A stretch of 64,000 nt of DNA from Myroides marinus (GTDB lineage Bacteria > Bacteroidota > Bacteroidia > Flavobacteriales > Flavobacteriaceae). Below the pieces are notes generated by a model. It ran no database searches, was not told where the DNA came from, and worked only from the letters and a program-made list of their open reading frames with translations. How positions within the stretch are numbered: position 1 is the stretch's first letter; each line of letters begins with the position of its first letter. Location: contig NZ_FNYS01000011.1 of NCBI RefSeq assembly GCF_900109075.1, positions 1 through 64,000 of the forward strand. Direction: 5' to 3'. Positions 35,268 through 44,400 of this stretch are shown here, piece by piece. The translations under genes and the position numbers were made by a program.

Positions 35268-36959
35268 ATGAGAGTAAAAATAGTTACGGGTATGTTTTTG
35301 AGTGCATTTAGTACTTTAGTGTCAGCACAGAATACAGAAACCTTTGACAGTCCACTTAATATTTCTATTCACGCATCAGGTAATTTTGGAGAATTACGAG
35401 GAACTCACTTCCATACTGGTCTAGATATAAAAACACAACAACGCATAGGATTACCTGTTTATGCTCCTGCAGATGGATATGTATCGCGCATTAAGGTTTC
35501 GACCTGGGGTTATGGTAAAGCTTTATATATAGACCATCCTAATGGACAGACTACAGTATATGGTCACCTAAATGCGTATGCAGGTGATATAGCTAAGCTA
35601 GTGTTAGATAGACACTATGGGGAGGAGAATTTTGAGATAGAAATATTCCCTCGCAAGAATGAATTGCAGGTCAAAAAGGGACAGATTATAGCTTATACTG
35701 GAAATACTGGAGGTTCTGGAGGACCACACTTACACTACGAATTTAGAGATACTAAGACACAGAATATTATTAATCCACTTAAAGAGGGGATGGATAAGCG
35801 TCTGACTGATACCCAAACGCCAACAGTGAACGGGTTATATGTCTATCCTGTAGGTGATGGAGCAGTGGCTAATGAGAGTGAAACTCCGAGTTTATTAACT
35901 TACACAACACAGAAAGATGGTACGTTATTAGTTACCCCTGTTAAAGGACGTGGTGATCTGAGTTTTGGAATTGACATACACGATACAGCTAATTATAACA
36001 CCAATAAGAATGGGGTATATCTATTAGAAACTTTCGTCAATGGTAAGCCGTTATTCTCTTATCGTTTTGATACTTTCTCATTTAATGAGACAGGATACGT
36101 AAATGCACTTATTGATTATGAGCGCTACCTAAATACAAAGAAAAAAGTACAGAAACTGTTTTTTGAGAAACCATATAGTTTATCAGTATTAACTGTAGAT
36201 CCTAGTAAAGGAGTATTTAATGTTAAGAGTGGACAGAATTATAATTACTCAATAGTACTTTCTGATTACCACGGAAATAAAACAACGATTAGTATTCCAG
36301 TCGAATTCTCTAATTCAGTAGCTAAGACTAAGAAAGTAGCACCTACAGGAGAGTATAAGATTAACTCTGATAGAGATTATATTTTTGAGAAGAAAAATGT
36401 AACAGTTAGTATTCCTGCTAAGGCTTTCTACAATGATTTTGTGATGGATATGTCAGTAGAGAACGACGTTTTAAAATTGCACAAACCAGTAGTGCCTTTT
36501 GCTAAGAGTATGTCTATCACATTTGATACTTCAGCTATGAATATATCGAATAGAGATAAAGCTTTTATCGCTAGAGTAGATGGGGGCAAACGCGACTACT
36601 TTAAAACAACGAAGAAAGGTAATCTATGGACGATATATGCAAAGAGTTTCGGAGATTATAAGATATTAATTGACGATACTGCTCCTACTATTGATAACGC
36701 GAGTTTTACTGAAGGTAAGTGGCTAAGTAATGAATCAGAAATATCATTTCAGATTAGAGATAATATGTCTGGGATAGATACAATCAATGGATATATCAAT
36801 GGTAACTGGATTTTATTAGATTACGATTATAAGACACGTAAGATAGTGCATAAGTTTAGCGATGGTAAAGTAGTATCAGGACGAAACGATGTAGTTATAA
36901 AAGTAAAAGATAGCGTAGGTAACGAAGGAGTATATGAGTCACACTTCTTTAGACAATAG
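35268..36959 (+). CDS. M23-family peptidase (LytM domain), exported
   Basis: With the start at ATG 35268 the protein has 563 residues and a signal peptide, MRVKIVTGMFLSAFSTLVSA; the open frame upstream to 35193 lacks signal-peptide character. The peptidase domain shows GTHFHTGLDIKT (zinc His and Asp), TTVYGHL and GPHLHYEFRD (HxH), so all metal ligands are present. The long C-terminal part is beta-rich with an Ig-like end. It is probably a periplasmic cell-wall endopeptidase. It is a single gene followed by a terminator. Confidence 0.9.
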   Translation: MRVKIVTGMFLSAFSTLVSAQNTETFDSPLNISIHASGNFGELRGTHFHTGLDIKTQQRIGLPVYAPADGYVSRIKVSTWGYGKALYIDHPNGQTTVYGHLNAYAGDIAKLVLDRHYGEENFEIEIFPRKNELQVKKGQIIAYTGNTGGSGGPHLHYEFRDTKTQNIINPLKEGMDKRLTDTQTPTVNGLYVYPVGDGAVANESETPSLLTYTTQKDGTLLVTPVKGRGDLSFGIDIHDTANYNTNKNGVYLLETFVNGKPLFSYRFDTFSFNETGYVNALIDYERYLNTKKKVQKLFFEKPYSLSVLTVDPSKGVFNVKSGQNYNYSIVLSDYHGNKTTISIPVEFSNSVAKTKKVAPTGEYKINSDRDYIFEKKNVTVSIPAKAFYNDFVMDMSVENDVLKLHKPVVPFAKSMSITFDTSAMNISNRDKAFIARVDGGKRDYFKTTKKGNLWTIYAKSFGDYKILIDDTAPTIDNASFTEGKWLSNESEISFQIRDNMSGIDTINGYINGNWILLDYDYKTRKIVHKFSDGKVVSGRNDVVIKVKDSVGNEGVYESHFFRQ

Positions 36960-37020
36960 TCGGGTAGTTTAGAATATTCTACTTCTAATCATTTGAGATT
37001 TTACAGACAGCATTATAGAT

Positions 37021-37056
37021 AAAAGAGAACTACTGTGGTAGTTCTCTTTTGTTTTA
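37021..37056 (+). terminator. Terminator after the M23 peptidase gene
   Basis: The 12-bp arms AAAAGAGAACTA and TAGTTCTCTTTT are followed by GTTTT. Confidence 0.87.
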
Positions 37057-37157
37057 TCTAGAGCCTTACTATTAGTCTATTAGAAGCCTATATAAGGCGA
37101 AGGAATAAGTAGTAAAAAAATGATTATTACAGATGTGTAAAGAAATAAGGATTTATG

Positions 37158-37165
37158 TATCTTTG
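37158..37165 (+). promoter_or_regulatory. Promoter -7 element that fixes the lipoprotein start
   Basis: TATCTTTG lies between the possible upstream start (37133) and ATG 37184. Transcription would begin near 37172, so only the ATG at 37184 can be used. No clear -33 TTG is seen. Confidence 0.6.
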
Positions 37166-37183
37166 GACTATAAAATTTCAAGT

Positions 37184-37945
37184 ATGAAAGTTAGAATAGG
37201 ATTGTTTTTAGGAGCTGCACTTTTATTGTTCGCAGCGTGTAAACAAGAAGCAGATAAGCCTAAAGTTATATATAAAGAAGATGGTACCTCTGCTGCAGCT
37301 ACTGAGACGGTAAGTGATAAAGACCGTTCAGAAGATATACGCATTGCTGATTTGCCAGTATTGATGGGACAGTCAGATTATCTTATTCATCCTATCGGAG
37401 AAGTTAGAGTATATACATATTCGTCTAAGACAGGTATGAGTAAAGTAAATCAAACTTCATATACGGTATCTAATTATGCTCCTTTTGAGCTAACGGGATA
37501 TCTAGAGAACCTAATGTTCCAACACAAAGATTCTCTTCAGATCAGACCATTGACAAATAAGAAAATACAAATCCAAAGTGTTACTTACCTTAACCCATTG
37601 GCAGAAAAGACAAAAAAGAATATATTAGTTTATAGTGTTTTTGATGCCGATACTAACAGAGATGGGAAGTTAGACTCTAATGATATTAAGACATTATATA
37701 TTAGTAACGGAAGTGGTAAGAACTTTAAGAAGCTAACTGTAGATCTTCACGAGTTATTAGATTGGACTGTGATAGATGCTCAAAATAGATTGTACTTTAG
37801 AAGTATAGAAGATATTAATAAGAACGGAGCATTTGATAAAGATGATAACGTTAATTACTACTATATTGATTTATTAAGTAAAGATTGGGAAGTAAAGAGT
37901 TACGATCCATTCAGTGTAAATAAACCGATAGAGATAGAAGAATAA
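37184..37945 (+). CDS. Lipoprotein with EF-hand-like calcium loops
   Basis: The 253-residue protein has a lipobox at LLLFAACKQ (Cys19). Two EF-hand or dockerin-like loops are visible: DADTNRDGKLDSND and DINKNGAFDKDDN, each with Asp/Asn at the metal-binding positions. The rest is beta-rich. No named family is recognised. It is probably anchored at the cell envelope and binds calcium (inference). It ends at a terminator shared with the convergent gene. Confidence 0.75.
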   Translation: MKVRIGLFLGAALLLFAACKQEADKPKVIYKEDGTSAAATETVSDKDRSEDIRIADLPVLMGQSDYLIHPIGEVRVYTYSSKTGMSKVNQTSYTVSNYAPFELTGYLENLMFQHKDSLQIRPLTNKKIQIQSVTYLNPLAEKTKKNILVYSVFDADTNRDGKLDSNDIKTLYISNGSGKNFKKLTVDLHELLDWTVIDAQNRLYFRSIEDINKNGAFDKDDNVNYYYIDLLSKDWEVKSYDPFSVNKPIEIEE

Positions 37946-37947
37946 AC

Positions 37948-37980
37948 AAAAAACTCGTGAAGTGATTCACGAGTTTTTTT
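37948..37980 (+). terminator. Terminator overlapping the convergent gene end
   Basis: The 12-bp arms AAAACTCGTGAA and TTCACGAGTTTT are followed by T. The right arm overlaps the stop region of the SRPBCC gene. Confidence 0.87.
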
Positions 37981-38395
37981 GTGCCTTTTCGGCTCTTTCT
38001 TTTAATGCTTTATTCATTGCCTCGAATCCTTGACGAGTATCTGTTTCCAATTGTTTTTTTAGCATAGGGACTAGTAGTCCACTAAATTCTTCTCTGTGTA
38101 TAAATAAGCAGTTATTTTCATCGATTTCTTTAATCTCAAATTGATGGTGCCCATCGAATAAACCTTTTATCCACAGCTTTCCTTGCCAACTAAAGCATTC
38201 TTCGTTTTTCTTTACTTGTACTACAGGCCTAAACTTCATCGTTGGTAGCGTTATCTCTAGAGTCATCCCTATAGATGCTATGCCCTTTATGGATTTGATA
38301 AATGGGTTCCAACTACTGTATTCATTAAAATCCATTAATACCTCCCAAATATCCTTTTTGTTAGCTCGAATATTGATACTTGTTTCTATCTTCAT
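37967..38395 (-). CDS. SRPBCC-family protein
   Basis: The 142-residue protein has the polyketide-cyclase/START-like pattern: IETSINIRANKKDIWEVLMD, then YSSWNPFIKSIKG and FDGHHQFEIKEID. Such proteins bind hydrophobic ligands. The frame opens at 38458, but MKIETSIN at 38395 is the domain start and I choose it. It is near the end of the cobC gene with 74 nt between; whether it shares that transcript is not clear. Confidence 0.82.
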   Translation of the reverse strand: MKIETSINIRANKKDIWEVLMDFNEYSSWNPFIKSIKGIASIGMTLEITLPTMKFRPVVQVKKNEECFSWQGKLWIKGLFDGHHQFEIKEIDENNCLFIHREEFSGLLVPMLKKQLETDTRQGFEAMNKALKERAEKAQKNS

Positions 38396-38469
38396 ATCTA
38401 TAAATTTGATAGAGCAAAGTTTGATATTTGAGAAAAATAATCTCTTGATATTAATCAAGAAAGTATACG

Positions 38470-39030
38470 CTAAGCTTTTTTAATGATAAAATCATCGTGA
38501 GATGTATCCCCTAAGTTAAAGTGAAATACTTCTCCGAAGTCTATCGGTATTTTAAAGGTATTGTTTAGAGGAGTCTGTAGTAGGTAATTCCACATACATC
38601 GTATAGGACCTGCATGAGTGACTAACAAGACTTTTTTGTAAGTGCCTTTTCTGAGTTCATCTAAGAAGGAAGTAACCCTTTCTTGTACAGCGAATAGGTT
38701 TTCGCCATAAGGAGGACAAGTAAGTGCGATGTTGTCCATCCAATTTTGTAATTCATCTTTCGGGATATCATCCCATCTGTTCATCTCCCACGATCCGAAG
38801 TTCATCTCCATAAGCCTGTCATCAGTAGAGTACCATTGGCTAAAATCATCAGCGATAAATGTACACCTCTTTAGAGGGCTAGAGATAACAGCATCGAGGT
38901 CAGCTGGTATCCTGTTCTTAAATAGAGCTATCTCATCCGGATAGTCATTTAAGAGATTTACGTCAGTCTGTCCGTAGCAATGCCCTGGGGGTACATCTAC
39001 CTTCGTATGACGTATTACATAAATTTCCAT
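38470..39030 (-). CDS. cobC: Histidine phosphatase, probable alpha-ribazole phosphatase
   Basis: The 186-residue phosphatase has the phospho-His motif MEIYVIRHTKVD (RHT near residue 7), SSPLKRCTFIAD and the second His in LLVTHAGPIRC. It overlaps cobS by 16 nt and belongs to the cobT-cobS-cobC unit, so removal of phosphate from alpha-ribazole-5-phosphate or adenosylcobalamin-5-phosphate is the likely role. Confidence 0.87.
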   Translation of the reverse strand: MEIYVIRHTKVDVPPGHCYGQTDVNLLNDYPDEIALFKNRIPADLDAVISSPLKRCTFIADDFSQWYSTDDRLMEMNFGSWEMNRWDDIPKDELQNWMDNIALTCPPYGENLFAVQERVTSFLDELRKGTYKKVLLVTHAGPIRCMWNYLLQTPLNNTFKIPIDFGEVFHFNLGDTSHDDFIIKKA

Positions 39031-39787
39031 AGTGTTAGTGTTGTTAAGTAAAATAAGACTTCACATACCTGCTGTATTGTGCCGAGACAGTCTCCAGTAT
39101 ATCCGCCTATGTGCTTTTTAAAGTACATAGTTAAGTACATTTTTCCGATGTAACTAACAAAAAAAGCAATAATAAATAACCAGCTGTCAAACAGTATATA
39201 AGGGATAAGTGTAAGCACTAGCGAAAATAATAGAGAAGAAATACTAGGTCTCTGATTAGCCATAGGTTTAGACTTACTATCATCTGTATCTCTCACATAC
39301 TTATGTGTATATATAGCAGTAGCTGCATGAAATCTACTAGTAATATGCCCATTTAGCATTACTGCTAGTATAAAAGTAGTAGATAAGGGAGCAATGCTAT
39401 TTAGAGCCAAAAACTTCAACAATAATAGCAGTACAATACCGATCACGCCATAAGCGCCTATACGACTATCTTTCATAATAGTCATAATCTTCTCTTTGCC
39501 ATATCCACCTCCGAAGGAGTCACAGACATCTGTGAATCCGTCTTCGTGAAACGCTCCAGTCAATAATACTGTCGATACCATAGATAATACTATAGCAATA
39601 TCAGCAGAAAATAAATAAGTAGCACCCCAATAGACTAGTATAGCCATACCTCCTACTAAGTATCCTATAGCGGGGAAGTACTTCTGTGACTTATTCATAA
39701 TCTCACTGCTGTAAGGTAACTTATATGGGATAGGTATCCTAGTGAAGAACATCACAGCAGTGAGAAAATAGGTTAGTTCTCTTCGAA

Positions 39788-39791
<4 letters not shown>
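39015..39791 (-). CDS. cobS: Adenosylcobinamide-GDP ribazoletransferase
   Basis: The 258-residue polytopic membrane enzyme joins adenosylcobinamide-GDP with alpha-ribazole. It shows FFTRIPIP near the N-terminus, then LLTGAFHEDGFTDVCDSFGGG (metal-binding Asp-rich loop), MKDSRIGAYGVIGI and a conserved Cys-Gly near the end (GDCLGTIQQ). Several transmembrane helices are evident. It overlaps cobT by 4 nt and cobC by 16 nt. Confidence 0.94.
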
Positions 39792-40792
<1,001 letters not shown>

Positions 40793-40813
40793 TTTATAGT
40801 GTCTTGGTTGACA

Positions 40814-40821
40814 CAAATATA
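40814..40821 (-). promoter_or_regulatory. Promoter -7 element of cobTSC
   Basis: TATATTTG on the minus strand, 22 nt before the cobT ATG. No clear -33 and no cobalamin riboswitch were recognised in the 100-bp region before cobT. Confidence 0.65.
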
Positions 40822-40892
40822 ACAGAAAAAGACATGGCTAGGGGAATGCTAGATAAAATGTAGGCTTAGTCTAATTAAGCTACTATAAAGAG

Positions 40893-41456
40893 TCAGACTG
40901 TCTTTTTTCGTAATCTGCTAAGTGTTTCAGGTGTCATACCTAGCATAGAAGCGATATACTGATGTGGTACCTCATTAAACAAGTGACCTAACTGGTCAAA
41001 GAATGCGATATAGCGCTGCTCAGCATTAAGAGATATAAATTGGAATATTCTTTTTTCCATTTGTTCAAAGCAGTGACCGATAAATTTTCTCTCTTTCTCA
41101 GCCCAATTGTTAACCTGTATAGATAGTTTATCATAATCAGACTTCGTTATACATAGAGCAGTCACAGGAGTGAGTGCCTCTACTGTCCATTTGATAGGAG
41201 CGTTAAATAACCAAGCGGTTAAGTCAGTCATAAAGTAGTGTGGACTACCTATCCACTGAGTTATTTCTTTGCCATCCTGTAGCGCATATACACGTACATA
41301 CCCCTCTGTGATATAGTACATGGGAATATTCTTTTGTATAGGGTTTATAAATATATCACCCTTATTAAAAGTAATAGGAGTAAATAATTCTTCTGCGATA
41401 CGCGTTTCGTCAGTAGATAACTGTAGAGATTGCTGTAAGTGTATTGATAGTGACAT
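40893..41456 (-). CDS. Crp/Fnr-family transcriptional regulator
   Basis: The 187-residue protein has a cyclic-nucleotide-binding-like beta-roll (about 15-110; FNKGDIFINP, YYITEGYVRVYAL) and a dimer helix. The C-terminal HTH is short (YIASMLGMTPETLSRLRKK), as in the Bacteroidota group annotated Crp/Fnr. There is no Fnr-type Cys cluster. It sits upstream of the cob operon on the same strand, 100 nt before cobT; a regulatory link is possible but unproven. Confidence 0.88.
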   Translation of the reverse strand: MSLSIHLQQSLQLSTDETRIAEELFTPITFNKGDIFINPIQKNIPMYYITEGYVRVYALQDGKEITQWIGSPHYFMTDLTAWLFNAPIKWTVEALTPVTALCITKSDYDKLSIQVNNWAEKERKFIGHCFEQMEKRIFQFISLNAEQRYIAFFDQLGHLFNEVPHQYIASMLGMTPETLSRLRKKTV

Positions 41457-41471
41457 AGGTAGTAAACATAC

Positions 41472-41498
41472 AAAAAAACGCCTATAAGGCGTTTTTTG
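41472..41498 (-). terminator. Terminator after the DUF4369 gene
   Basis: On the minus strand the 10-bp arms AAAAACGCCT and AGGCGTTTTT end in a T run, just after the DUF4369 stop. Confidence 0.85.
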
Positions 41499-42260
41499 TT
41501 ATTGTTGTACTTCAGTAGAAGTAGGTTGTACTTGTGGAGCTTGAGCTTCAGCAGCCTTTCTCTCTTTGATATACTCATCAAGTTGTTTTCCATACTTATG
41601 CTTTAATACATCTGTAGATAACGACTTATAGATCGTATCTAATAGTTTAGTATTAGCATCGTATAGATCTGTAAGAGCAATATAAGGGCTCGCATCAGAT
41701 TCTTTATGAGTGATAGCGAAGTTTACCGCATTAAGATATTTTCTAATTGTCAATTTTTTAGACAAGTTGTTTAAACTATCTTTTTTAGTAATATTATTCT
41801 CTTTCTCAGCATTAAAGATATCAACTAATAAGTTGTTTTGTTTTTCAATAATTAGAGAACGAGTCTTTAAGTAATCATCATACACTTCTTGTGATTTAGA
41901 ACCTGTAACTTTAGCATCGCTATAGAAGTTCTTTAGTGTAGTATTGATAGTCATCTGACCTGGCTCAGCGAAGAACATAATCTGGTTGTCCTGTGAGTTA
42001 GTATATCCTCTATCTAATGTCAAAAAGAACACCTCAGGAGAATCAATGTTAAGTGTAAACTTAAATTTAGAATCCCCTTTAATAGTTAATGAATCAATAG
42101 CTTTAAATACTGTATCTTGTATTTGATATAGGTATAGTTTACCTTGTTTAAAACCATCTACATTACCCGTAACAGTTAGATTGCCCTTAGCATTATCTTT
42201 ATTACAAGACATAAATAAAGCTCCAGTAGCAAGTAAAAGAGCGCAAACAACTTTTTTCAT
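41499..42260 (-). CDS. DUF4369 lipoprotein
   Basis: The 253-residue protein starts MKKVVCALLLATGALFMSC, a lipobox at Cys19. The DUF4369 domain follows: LTVTGNVDGFKQGKLYLYQI, then FKFTLNIDSPEVFFLTLD. In other Bacteroidota proteins this domain precedes a thioredoxin/AhpC-TSA domain; here the C-terminal part is a helical, charged region with no CxxC. The frame extends upstream into ybaB, but the signal peptide sets the start at 42260. It is co-transcribed with ybaB. Confidence 0.82.
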   Translation of the reverse strand: MKKVVCALLLATGALFMSCNKDNAKGNLTVTGNVDGFKQGKLYLYQIQDTVFKAIDSLTIKGDSKFKFTLNIDSPEVFFLTLDRGYTNSQDNQIMFFAEPGQMTINTTLKNFYSDAKVTGSKSQEVYDDYLKTRSLIIEKQNNLLVDIFNAEKENNITKKDSLNNLSKKLTIRKYLNAVNFAITHKESDASPYIALTDLYDANTKLLDTIYKSLSTDVLKHKYGKQLDEYIKERKAAEAQAPQVQPTSTEVQQ

Positions 42261-42264
42261 AATA

Positions 42265-42588
42265 TTATTTAAATAGGTCAAGTCCAGGTATATTCGGCAT
42301 ACCATCTTTAGCAGCTGCAGCTAGTTCAGCTTCGTTGATAGCAGATGCTTTTTCTATAGCGCGGTTAAGCACCATCACTAAGTAATCTTCTAATTGTTCT
42401 TTGTCTTCCATTAATTCGTCAGAGATAGATAAAGAACGAATAGTTCTATTAGCAGTAAGAGTTACTTGTAATAATCCGTCATTACTCTGGTCATCTACTA
42501 ATACTGTATCTAATCTTTTCTTTGTTTCTTCTATTTTAGCTTGGGTTTCTTGTAGTTTACCCATCATTCCCATTAAGTCTCCAAACAT
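42265..42588 (-). CDS. ybaB: YbaB/EbfC nucleoid-associated protein
   Basis: The 107-residue protein begins [20 protein letters not shown], the usual YbaB helix, then a beta-sheet ([20 protein letters not shown]) and the C-terminal helix. It binds DNA as a tweezer-shaped dimer. Its -7 element TATTTTTG lies at 42614-42621 on the minus strand. The DUF4369 gene starts 4 nt after its stop. Confidence 0.93.
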   Translation of the reverse strand: MFGDLMGMMGKLQETQAKIEETKKRLDTVLVDDQSNDGLLQVTLTANRTIRSLSISDELMEDKEQLEDYLVMVLNRAIEKASAINEAELAAAAKDGMPNIPGLDLFK

Positions 42589-42766
42589 GTTTAATGTATT
42601 TAAATTAGTGTCGCAAAAATATTAAAATCTTTTGAAGTTGTACATTTTTGTTAGAGAATAGTTAATAAGACTTCATAATCTATTAGTATCAGTCTGTTAG
42701 CTCTGTGTTATACTACTAATTATACAGCTCTATACTCTTCCGTTAGCAGATTAAATTATAACAAAT

Positions 42767-42804
42767 GAAAAAGCGACCTAGTCATTGGGGGTGACTAGGT
42801 CGCT
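42767..42804 (-). terminator. Orphan hairpin, terminator-like on the minus strand
   Basis: The 13-bp arms AGCGACCTAGTCA and TGACTAGGTCGCT flank a G-rich loop. On the minus strand five T follow the stem; on the plus strand none do. No minus-strand gene lies upstream of it. Confidence 0.55.
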
Positions 42805-43073
42805 CAAGAAAAAGAATGTTTGTTGTTTTTGTTGTATTATGATATTTACATATATCGTGCCAAAGCTATTTATTAATTGATTTTTTTTATGATTTTATGT
42901 TTAGTAATATGTGTTTTAAGTTATTAAGTGATTGTTTTTTTAAGTAATTAATAGTTTTTATAAAAAATAGACATGTTTGATTTTTTAATAGAAGCATTAC
43001 TATAAGGTCTCTGTTTTATTATTGGTGAATTTTGCGAATGGTTTTAGTTGATATGTAACTATAATCTTATCAT

Positions 43074-43156
43074 AGTGCTAGTATAGTTTTAGTACCATTT
43101 TACGGTGTTTTGGTACTTGCACTATACTTACACTATACTAGCATTGTACTAGCACT
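43074..43156. repeat. Nested and alternative inverted repeats
   Basis: TGCTAGTATAGT (43076-43087) pairs perfectly with ACTATACTAGCA (43132-43143). The overlapping AGTGCTAGTA (43074-43083) can instead pair with TACTAGCACT (43147-43156). Between them GTACCA (43092-43097) pairs with TGGTAC (43111-43116). Confidence 0.7.
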
Positions 43157-43308
43157 AGGTAGAAAATACCATTAGAAATAGAAACAAAAAGATAAAAATC
43201 TTTTTAGTATTAGATATAAAAGTTAGACAAAATGAGATTTTGTGTTTTTACTAAAGAGATTTGCTGACTTCTTAATCTACATCAAGTGTAGCATAGGATA
43301 AGAGCTCT

Positions 43309-43316
43309 TATCTTTG
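43309..43316 (+). promoter_or_regulatory. Promoter -7 element of the GNAT-FMN reductase unit
   Basis: TATCTTTG sits 37 bp before ATG 43353 and overlaps a TTG that could be misread as the gene start, favouring the ATG. Confidence 0.6.
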
Positions 43317-43352
43317 TCAAACAAAAGAATTAACAATCAAAAAGAGATAGAT

Positions 43353-43670
43353 ATGAAAGAAGAATTCGTAAATTTAGGAGTGAATAAAAATGTTGATACC
43401 AAACGATTTGAACTAACTGTAGATGGATATACTGCCTTTATAGATTATGCAGAAGAAGGACAGATAATAAAACTTATACATACAGAGAGCCCAGAGGAAC
43501 TAGCAGGGAGAGGAGTAGCTACTGCTCTAATCGAGAAAAGCCTGATGTATATAGAAGAAAATAACTATCAATTGTTTCCACTATGTCCGTTAGTATATGC
43601 GTATATCAAGAGACATCCTGAGTGGAAACGTGTAGTATCAACTGATTTTCCGGCATACGATAAACTTTAA
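43353..43670 (+). CDS. GNAT-type N-acetyltransferase (YjdJ/COG2388-like)
   Basis: The 105-residue protein is a minimal acetyltransferase of the COG2388 type: FELTVDGYTAFIDYAEEGQI, then ELAGRGVATALIEKSL (the acetyl-CoA binding RGxA/G loop) and LCPLVYAYIKRHPEW, a strong signature of the group. The substrate is unknown. The start is ATG 43353; an upstream in-frame TTG overlaps the promoter. An FMN-reductase-like gene follows after 13 nt. Confidence 0.85.
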   Translation: MKEEFVNLGVNKNVDTKRFELTVDGYTAFIDYAEEGQIIKLIHTESPEELAGRGVATALIEKSLMYIEENNYQLFPLCPLVYAYIKRHPEWKRVVSTDFPAYDKL

Positions 43671-43683
43671 AAATAAATAAGGA

Positions 43684-44211
43684 ATGAAGATATTAGGATT
43701 CGCTGCTAGTACATCTAGTACATCAATTAATAAGAAGTTAGTAGAGTACAGTGCTTCACTTTTACCTGATGGAGAAGTAGAGGTAATAGATCTAAGGGAT
43801 TATAAAGTACCTCCTTTCTCAGTAGATGAGGAGAAAAACGGTTTTCCAGAAGGGGCTAAGTTATTCTTAGAGAAGATTAGTCAGTCGGATGCTATTATCT
43901 GTTCTATGGCTGAGCACAATCGCAACTGGACAGCTTGCTTTAAAAACTTGTTTGACTGGTGTTCACGTATCGAATTAAAGTTGTTGCAAAACAAGCCAAT
44001 GTTTGTGATGTCAACTTCTCCAGGTGGATATGGTGGACAAAACTCGCTGACTATTGCTAAGAATGTGTTTCCTGGATTTGGAGGAGATATTAGAGATACT
44101 TTTGCTCTACCTAAGTTTTTTGAAAACTTTGATGAGGTAAATGGTATTATCAACGGAGAATTAAATACAGAATTAAAAGAAAAGTTATCAAAGTTTAGAA
44201 GTGAACTTTAA
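43684..44211 (+). CDS. NADPH-dependent FMN reductase family protein
   Basis: The 175-residue flavodoxin-like protein begins MKILGFAASTSSTSINKKL (phosphate loop), then DYKVPPFSVDEE, MAEHNRNWTACFKNLFDW and MSTSPGGYGG. These are the FMN-contact loops of the NADPH-dependent FMN/quinone reductase family. It follows the small GNAT gene in one unit and ends at a terminator. Confidence 0.88.
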   Translation: MKILGFAASTSSTSINKKLVEYSASLLPDGEVEVIDLRDYKVPPFSVDEEKNGFPEGAKLFLEKISQSDAIICSMAEHNRNWTACFKNLFDWCSRIELKLLQNKPMFVMSTSPGGYGGQNSLTIAKNVFPGFGGDIRDTFALPKFFENFDEVNGIINGELNTELKEKLSKFRSEL

Positions 44212-44243
44212 TAGTACTTATAGTTTTTTGATTTATAAATATG

Positions 44244-44277
44244 AAGGTCAGAGGTGTTTACTTTTGACCTTTTTTTG
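44244..44277 (+). terminator. Terminator after the FMN reductase gene
   Basis: The arms AAGGTCA and TGACCTT are followed by a T run. Confidence 0.8.
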
Positions 44278-44400
44278 TTTTGTGAAAAAGTCTTCTATAA
44301 AGCTTTAACTGTCATTGAATAGCAAAGTTATTTTATTGTTAAAGGAGAATAAGCCTCTGTTTGCTTACGTTGTTGACTTAAACACCAAACTAATTATATT

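Larger units (their letters stand above)
42589..43352. other. 764-bp intergenic region with hairpins and palindromes
   Basis: No substantial open frame was found here. The region holds the ybaB promoter, an orphan hairpin with a 9-codon frame (42765-42804), nested inverted repeats (43074-43156), and a TATCTTTG element (43309-43316) in front of the GNAT gene. The rest is AT-rich without recognisable content. Confidence 0.6.

Noticed and set aside
40793..40900. Possible cobalamin riboswitch before cobT
   Set aside because: The space is only about 100 bp and no B12-box-like sequence was recognised.
43074..43156. CRISPR-like repeat array
   Set aside because: The repeats are inverted and unevenly spaced, with no regular spacers and no cas genes.
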